In this document: positions 1-6,212 of the stretch, piece after piece
How positions within the stretch are numbered: the first letter of the stretch is position 1
How the letters are laid out: every line of letters starts with the position of its first letter
From: Acidimicrobiaceae bacterium TMED189
GTDB lineage: Bacteria > Actinomycetota > Acidimicrobiia > Actinomarinales > Actinomarinaceae
Direction: 5' to 3'
Assembly: GCA_002169845.1 (NCBI GenBank)
Contig: NHIM01000026.1
Span: forward strand, 1-6,212
DNA length: 6,212 nucleotides
Translations under genes and position numbers: made by a program
The notes under the pieces: generated by a model
Seen by the model: only the letters and a program-made list of their open reading frames with translations
What the model was told of the DNA's origin: nothing
Databases searched by the model: none

Positions 1-162
1 AGACTTCAATCTAGGGGGATGTCAATAAAAGATATAGACAATCGTATAACTACTCAAGCAGAAGAATCTTGGTGGAAATCTCTTGGGATAGTTATTGAAA
101 ATACATCCTATACAGAATTATATGGACAGATTGAAAAACTACTCGATTTGAGCCATGAATAA
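1..162 (+). CDS. coaE: Dephospho-CoA kinase, C-terminal end only (5' part off-window)
   Basis: Only the last 53 codons and the TAA stop are present, read in frame 1 from the left edge. CoaE is the cytoplasmic enzyme that phosphorylates the 3'-hydroxyl of dephospho-CoA with ATP, the final step of coenzyme A synthesis. The call rests on the C-terminal family pattern R.Q.RGMS....IDNRI..Q at residues 1-19 of the fragment, followed by the usual hydrophobic VIEN segment (31-34) and a closing amphipathic helix ending in LLDLSHE. The P-loop and catalytic core are off-window. The protein ends at the normal place, so it lacks the GrpB-like C-terminal extension known from mycobacterial CoaE. One oddity: the usual Ala-Asp before V-I-x-N is Leu-Gly here (residues 28-29). 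The stop lies inside uvrB, and adjacency of coaE and uvrB is common in Actinobacteria, which supports the call. An alternative P-loop kinase of the same fold cannot be fully excluded from this fragment. Confidence 0.85.
   Translation, partial: RLQSRGMSIKDIDNRITTQAEESWWKSLGIVIENTSYTELYGQIEKLLDLSHE
155..162 (+). other. coaE/uvrB 8-base gene overlap (ATGAATAA)
   Basis: The uvrB start codon at 155-157 lies within the last codons of coaE, whose TAA is at 160-162. The two frames differ. No convincing Shine-Dalgarno sequence precedes the ATG: the bases just upstream read GATTTGAGCC. Initiation of uvrB by ribosomes finishing coaE (translational coupling) is the likely mode. That is inference from geometry; the overlap itself is read directly. 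Confidence 0.8.
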
Positions 163-2152
163 ATTTAAGGTAATTTCAGATTTCACTCCTCAAGGTGATC
201 AGCCTAAAGCAATTCAGAACTTAAAAAATGGGGTAAAGAATAACCTAGATTATCAAACATTAATGGGAATTACTGGATCTGGAAAATCAGCTACAATAGC
301 CTGGCTTATTGAGGAGTTGCAGATGCCCTCACTTGTTCTTGCACCAAATAAAGCCCTAGCAGCACAACTTGCAAATGAGTTTAAACAGTTTTTTCCAGAA
401 AATAGAGTTGAATATTTTGTATCATACTATGACTATTATCAGCCTGAAGCCTATGTTCCAAGAACAGATACATTCATAGAAAAGGATTCAAACATAAATG
501 AAGAGATTGATAGATTAAGACACTCTGCTACTAGTGCACTATTACTCAGAAAAGATGTAATTGTAGTATCTTCTGTGTCATGTATATATGGACTCGGATC
601 TCCCCAGGAGTACAAGAATAAAATAATTCCTCTTTATAAAGGTGAAGAATTTGAACTGGACCAATTATTGGAGGAACTGATTCGGCAACAGTATGTAAGA
701 AATGATCTTGTTGTTACAAGAGGAACTTTTAGGTTGAAAGGGGATACATTAGATATATTTCCCGTTTATGAAGAGACAATATTTAGGATTGAATATTTTG
801 GAGATGTAATAGAAAATATAATAAGGATTGACCCAGTTACTGGTGAAATTTTAGAAAAGCTTACGGAATTAGCAATATTACCTGCCTCTCATTATGTTAC
901 GTCTGAAGATGTTATGAATAATGCATTAAATCAAATTGAAATTGACATGAATAAACAAATTAAAAAATTTGAAAAAGAAGATAAATTATTAGAAGCACAA
1001 AGGATTAAACAGCGAACAATGTTTGACTTAGAGATGCTTAGGGAGCTGGGAGTATGTTCGGGCATAGAAAACTATTCCAGATATTTTGATGGGAGAAAGC
1101 CAGGAGACCCACCCTACACTCTACTTGATTTCTTTCAGGAGGAATTCCTTATGGTTGTTGATGAAAGTCATATCGCAATTCCTCAAATAAGAGGACAATT
1201 TGCGGGTGATAAATCAAGAAAGACAACACTTGTTGACTATGGCTTCAGGCTACCAGCGGCTTTGGATAACAGACCCTTAAAATTTGAAGAATGGCAGGGA
1301 AAAATCAAAAATACTGTACTTGTTTCTGCTACTCCCGGTAAATGGGAGAATGCCAACTCAGGTAACTTTGTTGAACAAATCATTAGACCCACAGGACTTA
1401 TTGATCCAAATATTATTATTAGGCCAACTGAGAATCAAATAGAAGACTTATTAAAAGAAATACATCAAGTAATTGCTAAAGGGAATAGAGTTCTTGTTAC
1501 TACACTCACAAAAAAAATGAGCGAAGCATTAAGTGATTATTTTTTAAAAATGGGTATCAAAACTCGTTACCTTCATTCAGATATAGACACTCTTGAAAGA
1601 ATTGAAATATTACGTGATCTAAGAAAAGGTGAATTTGATGTTCTTGTAGGAATTAATTTACTACGTGAGGGCTTAGACTTACCGGAAGTTGAACTTGTTG
1701 CAATTATGGATGCTGATAAAGAAGGATTTCTGAGATCAGAAACTAGCTTAATACAAACGATAGGTAGAGCAGCCCGTAATAAAGATGGCTATGTAATAAT
1801 GTATGCTGATAGAAAAACAGACTCAATTTCTAAATCTGTTTATGAAACCGAACGAAGGAGAGAGATTCAGATCGCCCATAACAAAAAATATGGGATAACT
1901 CCTACAACCATATCTAAAGAGATAACTGATATTTTAGAAATGGTAGAAAAAAACAGACCCTCAAAAGAAGATATGGACTTTAAGTCAAACATAGATCTTA
2001 GTAATGCTTCCAAACAGGACTTATACAAAATTTCAAAAAATATCGAGAAAGAAATGAAGGTTGCTGCAGATTTATTAGAGTTTGAATTGGCTGCTAGATT
2101 GAGAGACGAACTTAAAGAAATTAAAAAAGAAATTATGGAGTTACCAAGTTAA
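155..2152 (+). CDS. uvrB: UvrABC excinuclease subunit B, damage-verifying helicase-like ATPase
   Basis: UvrB is the central nucleotide excision repair subunit. It receives damaged DNA from UvrA, threads one strand behind a beta-hairpin to verify the lesion, and recruits UvrC. The protein has 665 residues, normal for the family. Visible motifs: Walker A GITGSGKS (38-45); tyrosine-rich beta-hairpin around 89-113 with Y91, Y92, Y94 and Y95; DEAD-like box VVDESH (334-339); VSATPG (390-395); helicase motif V region GINLLREGLDLPEV (499-512); arginine-finger motif QTIGRAARN (534-542); and a C-terminal UVR helical hairpin (about 625-660) with FELAARLRDEL, the UvrA/UvrC contact. The start at 155 gives the family N-terminus (F....F.P.GDQP.AI), so no other start is needed. 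GKSATIAWLIE..Q.P is wording typical of actinobacterial UvrB. No key residue is missing and the frame is intact. It overlaps coaE upstream and uvrA downstream, implying one transcript. Confidence 0.98.
   Translation: MNKFKVISDFTPQGDQPKAIQNLKNGVKNNLDYQTLMGITGSGKSATIAWLIEELQMPSLVLAPNKALAAQLANEFKQFFPENRVEYFVSYYDYYQPEAYVPRTDTFIEKDSNINEEIDRLRHSATSALLLRKDVIVVSSVSCIYGLGSPQEYKNKIIPLYKGEEFELDQLLEELIRQQYVRNDLVVTRGTFRLKGDTLDIFPVYEETIFRIEYFGDVIENIIRIDPVTGEILEKLTELAILPASHYVTSEDVMNNALNQIEIDMNKQIKKFEKEDKLLEAQRIKQRTMFDLEMLRELGVCSGIENYSRYFDGRKPGDPPYTLLDFFQEEFLMVVDESHIAIPQIRGQFAGDKSRKTTLVDYGFRLPAALDNRPLKFEEWQGKIKNTVLVSATPGKWENANSGNFVEQIIRPTGLIDPNIIIRPTENQIEDLLKEIHQVIAKGNRVLVTTLTKKMSEALSDYFLKMGIKTRYLHSDIDTLERIEILRDLRKGEFDVLVGINLLREGLDLPEVELVAIMDADKEGFLRSETSLIQTIGRAARNKDGYVIMYADRKTDSISKSVYETERRREIQIAHNKKYGITPTTISKEITDILEMVEKNRPSKEDMDFKSNIDLSNASKQDLYKISKNIEKEMKVAADLLEFELAARLRDELKEIKKEIMELPS
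2137..2140 (+). promoter_or_regulatory. Weak candidate ribosome binding site for uvrA (GGAG)
   Basis: GGAG sits inside the 3' end of uvrB, with 11 bases between it and the uvrA ATG at 2152. The core is short and the spacing slightly long, so it may be chance. It is the only Shine-Dalgarno-like match seen ahead of any of the three uvr starts. Confidence 0.35.
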
Positions 2153-2154
2153 TG
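2150..2154 (+). other. uvrB/uvrA stop-start overlap (TAATG)
   Basis: The TAA stop of uvrB (2150-2152) and the ATG of uvrA (2152-2154) share one base. This arrangement is typical of translationally coupled genes, where a terminating ribosome can restart on the adjacent start codon. The overlap is read directly; coupling is inferred. UvrA and UvrB form one complex, so coupled synthesis would make sense. Confidence 0.85.
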
Positions 2155-4962
2155 TCTCAAGATTTTTTAAAAATTAAAGGTGCAAAAGAGCATAATCTAA
2201 AAAATATTTCACTTGATATTCCTAAAAATAAATTTGTAGTAATAACAGGATTATCTGGTTCTGGAAAATCGTCACTTGCTTTTGACACCATATATGCTGA
2301 AGGACAGAGAAGATATGTGGAAAGTTTATCTGCTTATGCAAGACAATTTCTAGGCCAAATGGAAAAGCCAGATGTTGAAAGCATAGAAGGATTATCACCT
2401 GCCATAGCAATTGATCAGAAGACATCTTCAAGAAGTCCAAGGTCGACTGTTGGTACAGTAACAGAGATTCATGATTATCTTCGTTTACTATGGGCCCGCA
2501 TCGGAATTAGCTACTGTCCAATATGTGGTTCCAAAATAGAGAAACAGTCTGTAGATTTTATAGTTAATCAAGTTATGTCACTTGGAGAGAATGTTGATAT
2601 CGAGATTTTAGCTCCAGTTGTAAAGTCTAGAAAAGGTGAATTTGAATCACTTTTTAAAGATTTATTAAAGGATGGCTTTACTAGGGCATACATTGATGGA
2701 GAACTAATTAGGCTCGATGAAGCTAAACGATTAGATAAATATTTTAATCATGACATATCAGTACTTGTCGATAGAGTAAAAATTAAGAAAACAGCTGGTA
2801 GGAGATTGCCTCAGTCTGTAGAAGCAGCATTAAAGCTAACTGGAGGTACTCTTGACATAAAATTCAATGACATCATACAGAACTATAGCCAAAATTTAGG
2901 TTGTCTAGAATGTGGTACTTCTTATGACAAACTTGAACCTAGGGACTTTTCTTTTAATTCCCCTTTTGGAGCATGTAATACATGTAATGGACTTGGAATA
3001 AACTATGAAATAGATGAGAAGTTGTTAATTAAAAATAGAGAATTAACAATCAAAGAAAATGTTTTTCCAGATATGTCCACAAGAAAATACTTTAGGGCTC
3101 AGATTTATGGAGTATGCGAATTTTTTGAGATACCTATGGACCTTCCTTATAAAGAGTTAACAGAAAATGATAAACACATTCTACTTAATGGCAGTGACGG
3201 GATTAAGACCTCAATTAGATATACAAATAGATTTGGTAATTCAAGAACCTGGGAAAGACCTTACCCTGGGATAATCCCAATGTTTAAAAGACTATATGAA
3301 GAAACTACTTCTGATCACGCACGAGATTATTATATGCAATTTATGCGTGAGTTAGCTTGTGGTGGTTGTGATGGAGAAAGGCTTAATGAGAGATCCCGTA
3401 TGGTACAAGTAAAGTCACTTACATTAGGACAATTTAATAAACTCTCAATTACAAAAGCTTATGATGTGGTTGACAAATTAAAGCTTACAGGAAACTCAAA
3501 GGAAATAGCAGAAGCTATTCTGAGAGAAATAAAAGATAGATTAAATTTTTTAAACGAAGTTGGATTAGGCTATCTACAACTTAACCGAGGCGCAGCAACA
3601 CTTTCAGGTGGAGAAGCACAAAGGATTAGGCTCGCTACACAAATTGGCTCCGGATTAACAGGAGTTTTGTATGTTCTTGATGAGCCGTCTATTGGACTGC
3701 ATCAATCAGATAATAATAAGCTAATAGAAACACTCCTGAGATTAAAAAGTTTAGGTAATACAGTATTAGTTGTTGAACACGACGAAGAGACAATGAAACA
3801 ATCAGATCATTTAATTGATATTGGATGGGGGGCTGGTGAACAAGGAGGGAATATTGTTGCTTCAGGTACCTGGGAAGAAGTATCCAAAGTAAAAAAATCG
3901 ATTACGGGCAGATATCTTTCTGGAAAAGCCAAAGTACCCTATCCAAAAGTAAGGAGGCCAGGTAATAATTCAAAGATTGTTTTAAGGGGAGCAAAGGAAA
4001 ATAATCTAAAAAATCTTACTGTTGAGTTCCCTCTTGGAAAATTTATTTCAGTAACAGGTGTGTCTGGTAGCGGAAAGTCTACACTTGTATCAGAAATTTT
4101 GTCAAAAGCTATTCAAAATGAGTTCACTAGAAAAAACTGGATCCCTCCTGGAATACATAAAAGTATTTCTGGACTGAATTACCTTGATAAATTAATTGAA
4201 ATAGACCAATCTCCAATCGGGAGAACCCCGCGTTCAAATCCTGCAACGTACTCTGGTGTTTTTGACATGATCCGTAAGTTATATTCAATGACTGAAGAAT
4301 CAAAAATAAGAGGTTATAAACCCGGAAGATTTTCATTCAATGTTCCAGGTGGTAGGTGCGAAGTCTGTAGAGGTGATGGGACTATAAAAGTTGAAATGTA
4401 CTTTCTTCCGGATGTCTATGTTAAGTGTGAAGATTGTGACGGATCAAGGTACAACCCTGAGACATTAAGTATTAAATGGAAAGGGTATAGTATTTCAGAT
4501 ATCTTAAATTCCACAATAGAAAATTCATTAAAGATATTTGAAAATCAACCTTCAATTTTTAAGATAATTAAAACATTGGATGATGTTGGTCTGTCCTACA
4601 TTACTTTAGGCCAGGCAGCCACCACATTGTCTGGTGGAGAAGCTCAAAGGGTTAAGCTAGCTAAGGAGCTAAGTAAGCGATCTACAGGTAAAACAATGTA
4701 CATTCTAGATGAACCTACAACAGGACTTCATTTTGCCGACGTTCAAAAATTACTTGAGGTTCTTCATATGCTTGTTGACAAGGGTAATACTGTAATAGTG
4801 ATAGAACATAATTTAGATGTTGTTAAGAATTCAGACTGGGTAATCGATCTTGGTCCTGAGGGAGGGGAGAACGGTGGAAAAATCGTAGCTTCTGGTACTC
4901 CTGAAAGTATCGTAGGAGATAAAAATTCTCTAACTGGCAAGTTTTTAAAAAGTTTACTCTAA
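2152..4962 (+). CDS. uvrA: UvrABC excinuclease subunit A, damage-sensing ABC ATPase
   Basis: UvrA dimers find helix-distorting DNA damage and load UvrB. The protein has 936 residues, close to the 940 of E. coli. It holds two ABC ATPase modules in tandem. Module 1: Walker A GLSGSGKS (33-40), signature LSGGE (484-488), Walker B YVLDEPS (507-513), H-loop His543. Module 2: Walker A GVSGSGKS (636-643), signature LSGGE (826-830), Walker B YILDEPT (850-856), H-loop His886. Cysteine pairs of the zinc modules are complete: C122/C125, C251/C254, C275/C278, C403/C406, C736/C739 and C759/C762. The UvrB-binding and insertion regions lie between Walker A1 and signature 1. The ATG at 2152 gives the standard opening (I.GA.EHNLKNI). 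Odd point: after the first H-loop the usual DIGPGAG reads DIGWGAG (W559), whereas module 2 keeps the proline (DLGPEGG). It sits between uvrB and uvrC with no spacer on either side. Confidence 0.98.
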   Translation: MSQDFLKIKGAKEHNLKNISLDIPKNKFVVITGLSGSGKSSLAFDTIYAEGQRRYVESLSAYARQFLGQMEKPDVESIEGLSPAIAIDQKTSSRSPRSTVGTVTEIHDYLRLLWARIGISYCPICGSKIEKQSVDFIVNQVMSLGENVDIEILAPVVKSRKGEFESLFKDLLKDGFTRAYIDGELIRLDEAKRLDKYFNHDISVLVDRVKIKKTAGRRLPQSVEAALKLTGGTLDIKFNDIIQNYSQNLGCLECGTSYDKLEPRDFSFNSPFGACNTCNGLGINYEIDEKLLIKNRELTIKENVFPDMSTRKYFRAQIYGVCEFFEIPMDLPYKELTENDKHILLNGSDGIKTSIRYTNRFGNSRTWERPYPGIIPMFKRLYEETTSDHARDYYMQFMRELACGGCDGERLNERSRMVQVKSLTLGQFNKLSITKAYDVVDKLKLTGNSKEIAEAILREIKDRLNFLNEVGLGYLQLNRGAATLSGGEAQRIRLATQIGSGLTGVLYVLDEPSIGLHQSDNNKLIETLLRLKSLGNTVLVVEHDEETMKQSDHLIDIGWGAGEQGGNIVASGTWEEVSKVKKSITGRYLSGKAKVPYPKVRRPGNNSKIVLRGAKENNLKNLTVEFPLGKFISVTGVSGSGKSTLVSEILSKAIQNEFTRKNWIPPGIHKSISGLNYLDKLIEIDQSPIGRTPRSNPATYSGVFDMIRKLYSMTEESKIRGYKPGRFSFNVPGGRCEVCRGDGTIKVEMYFLPDVYVKCEDCDGSRYNPETLSIKWKGYSISDILNSTIENSLKIFENQPSIFKIIKTLDDVGLSYITLGQAATTLSGGEAQRVKLAKELSKRSTGKTMYILDEPTTGLHFADVQKLLEVLHMLVDKGNTVIVIEHNLDVVKNSDWVIDLGPEGGENGGKIVASGTPESIVGDKNSLTGKFLKSLL

Positions 4963-4965
4963 ATG
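4960..4965 (+). other. uvrA/uvrC abutting stop-start (TAA ATG)
   Basis: The uvrA stop TAA (4960-4962) is followed directly by the uvrC ATG (4963-4965), with no base between. The preceding bases (TTTTTAAAAAGTTTACTC) contain no Shine-Dalgarno match. The uvrC start is supported by family alignment, since the GIY motif then falls at residue 14 as expected. Reinitiation after uvrA or leaderless-style recognition is inferred. Confidence 0.75.
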
Positions 4966-6212
4966 GATAAAATTAAAACAAATGAGATTCCAGAAAATCC
5001 GGGAATATATATATTTAAAGACAAATATAGCGATCCCCTGTATGTTGGAAAAGCAAAAAATCTACGTAAAAGAGTCCCTTCTTATTTTCGTGAAAATACA
5101 ACCTGGAAGATAAAAAGGTTAACAAAAGAGGCGACTGAGATAAGTTTTGTAACGTCTAAAAATGAAGCCGATGCACTATTAGCTGAATATTCATTTATAC
5201 AACAATATAAACCGAAATATAATGTGCGGCTTAAGGATGACAAGTCATATCCGTATGTAACTTTAACAAATGAAGAGTGGCCAAGGGCTTACGTTTCCAG
5301 AAAAATTAATTCGAAAAATATTAATTTTGGACCTTTCCCCTTTATTGGCGCTGCCCGTAGATCCTTAGATCATTTAATAAATATTTTTCCTGTGAGAACT
5401 TGCACTAAAAATGTGTTTGAAAGACACCAAAAGCTTAATAAACCTTGTCTACTCTATGATATTAAAAAATGTGCTGGTCCTTGTATAGATGCGGTCGAAA
5501 AAGATAATTATAAAGAGATGCTAAATAATATTGAGAACTTTTATTCTGGAAAATCTGATATTTATGTGAACAATAAAATCTCAGAAATGAAAAAATTCTC
5601 ATCGAAACAAGAATATGAAAAGGCTAATGATGCTAAGAAACTAATTGAGCATCTTGAGAATGCACGATCAACTCAAACATTAATGGTCTCAAATACAAAG
5701 TCTGTAGATGTTATTGGTATTGATGTCAGCAATTTAGATGTGGTTATATCTTGTTTATTAATTAGAAATGGAAGAATTATAGGTGAGGTTAAAAAAACAT
5801 TTGAACCTATAGATACAAAAAAACACGATGAATACTTACCTCAAATTATTTTATCTATCTTTTCTGAGAACCAGCCCTCAGAAGAGATACTTGTTAGCCA
5901 CAGCTTTCCTTATATTGAGCTAATACAAGAACAACTCTCCAAGAAATGGGGTCGTAATATTGTATTAAAAACACCAAAACAAGGCTGGAAGAAAGAGCTT
6001 TTAGACACAGCTATTATTGACGCAAAAGAGTTGCGTAGAGTTGTTAACTTCAGAAGAAGAACTGACTTAGAATTTAGAACAAGGTCTTTAGAGCAACTTA
6101 AGAATAAATTGGACTTGAACAATATTCCTTATCGTATCGAGGCTTATGATATTTCAAATCTCGGTCCTGAATATAGGGTCGGTTCAATGGTTGTAATGGA
6201 AGATGGATTATC
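4963..6212 (+). CDS. uvrC: UvrABC excinuclease subunit C, dual-incision nuclease (3' end off-window)
   Basis: UvrC makes both cuts flanking the lesion once UvrB is bound. The first 416 codons are present; roughly 200 more are expected beyond the edge. Domains in order: GIY-YIG nuclease (about 8-98) with GIY at 14-16, YVG at 27-29, R37, Y41, E75 and N87, matching the catalytic spacing of Thermotoga UvrC (E76, N88); then a cysteine cluster C147, C162, C170, C174 (VRTC...KPCLLYDIKKCAGPC), whose spacing fits the reported Fe-S cluster site of E. coli UvrC; then a poorly conserved UVR hairpin for UvrB binding (about 206-240, EYEKANDAKKLIEHLE); then the start of the RNase H-like domain that makes the 5' cut, with D396 in YDISN as the first catalytic aspartate. 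The remaining catalytic residues and the helix-hairpin-helix tail are not visible. The EY.FI and VFERH wording resembles Actinobacteria. Odd points: the RD of the UVR motif is KK, and the usual QGT after DIS is GPE. Confidence 0.97.
   Translation, partial: MDKIKTNEIPENPGIYIFKDKYSDPLYVGKAKNLRKRVPSYFRENTTWKIKRLTKEATEISFVTSKNEADALLAEYSFIQQYKPKYNVRLKDDKSYPYVTLTNEEWPRAYVSRKINSKNINFGPFPFIGAARRSLDHLINIFPVRTCTKNVFERHQKLNKPCLLYDIKKCAGPCIDAVEKDNYKEMLNNIENFYSGKSDIYVNNKISEMKKFSSKQEYEKANDAKKLIEHLENARSTQTLMVSNTKSVDVIGIDVSNLDVVISCLLIRNGRIIGEVKKTFEPIDTKKHDEYLPQIILSIFSENQPSEEILVSHSFPYIELIQEQLSKKWGRNIVLKTPKQGWKKELLDTAIIDAKELRRVVNFRRRTDLEFRTRSLEQLKNKLDLNNIPYRIEAYDISNLGPEYRVGSMVVMEDGL

Noticed and set aside
1..154. 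SOS operator (LexA box) controlling the uvr genes
   Set aside because: No GAAC....GTTC or CTGT....ACAG palindrome was seen upstream of uvrB; this stretch is coaE coding sequence and the real promoter is off-window, so SOS control can be neither shown nor excluded.
1510..1517. Run of eight A in uvrB as a possible programmed slippage or internal start site (followed by ATG)
   Set aside because: The UvrB frame is continuous and conserved through it, an ATG after an A-run is expected by chance in AT-rich DNA, and no downstream alternative frame is open with conserved content.
2222..2440. Antisense open frame of 72 codons opposite the 5' part of uvrA
   Set aside because: It lies opposite the strongly conserved Walker A to PRSTVGT region of UvrA, has no recognisable family pattern and no ribosome binding site; it is a by-product of low stop density on the other strand.
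4127..4336. Antisense open frame of 69 codons opposite uvrA
   Set aside because: Fully inside conserved UvrA coding sequence, low-complexity hydrophobic translation without a motif, no sign of its own expression signals.
2245..4860. Internal repeat in uvrA, two similar segments around each Walker A and LSGGE motif
   Set aside because: This is the ancient tandem duplication of ABC ATPase modules shared by all UvrA proteins, not a recent DNA repeat; the nucleotide sequences have diverged.
4941..4959. T-run/A-run (GTTTTTAAAAAG) at the uvrA end as a terminator
   Set aside because: It is part of the UvrA coding sequence, has no GC-rich stem, and uvrC starts immediately after, so termination there is unlikely.
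5910..6122. Antisense open frame of 70 codons opposite uvrC
   Set aside because: Opposite conserved UvrC sequence; its Leu/Ser-rich translation is what reverse reading of Lys/Glu-rich codons gives.

Overview
The window is a tightly packed, single-strand gene run that encodes the bacterial nucleotide excision repair nuclease UvrABC. All reading is on the + strand, and no non-coding gap longer than a few bases is present. Layout: 1-162 is the 3' end of coaE (dephospho-CoA kinase, last step of coenzyme A synthesis). uvrB (155-2152) overlaps it by 8 bases. uvrA (2152-4962) shares one base with the uvrB stop. uvrC (4963-6212) begins on the base after the uvrA stop and runs off the right edge about two thirds of the way through the gene. 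No promoter, terminator, RNA gene, repeat array, mobile element or CRISPR was found; the operon promoter must lie to the left of the window.

The three Uvr proteins act in sequence. The UvrA dimer scans DNA and, with UvrB, senses helix-distorting lesions. UvrA then loads UvrB onto the damaged strand and leaves. UvrC joins UvrB and cuts on both sides of the lesion, the GIY-YIG domain making the 3' cut and the RNase H-like domain the 5' cut. Having all three genes in one probable transcript is less common than the scattered arrangement of E. coli, and would let the subunits be made together. coaE has no known role in repair; its place upstream of uvrB is a recurrent gene neighbourhood, not a functional link that can be read from the sequence.

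Organism: the DNA is clearly AT-rich, with A/T-ending codons and AGA/AGG arginines in all genes. The proteins nevertheless carry wording typical of Actinobacteria: the UvrB stretch GKSATIAWLIE..Q.P.LV.APNK, the UvrC pattern EY.(F/W)I...P(K/R)(Y/F)NVR.(K/R)DDKSYP, and VF(E/K)RH just before the UvrC cysteine cluster. A low-GC actinobacterial lineage, for example the marine Actinomarinales, is my best inference, not a demonstrated assignment.

This is mostly an ordinary housekeeping region and I see no undescribed system in it. The points worth a second look are the complete uvrB-uvrA-uvrC order with overlapping or abutting junctions and little Shine-Dalgarno signal, and a few family-atypical residues in UvrC, UvrA and CoaE.
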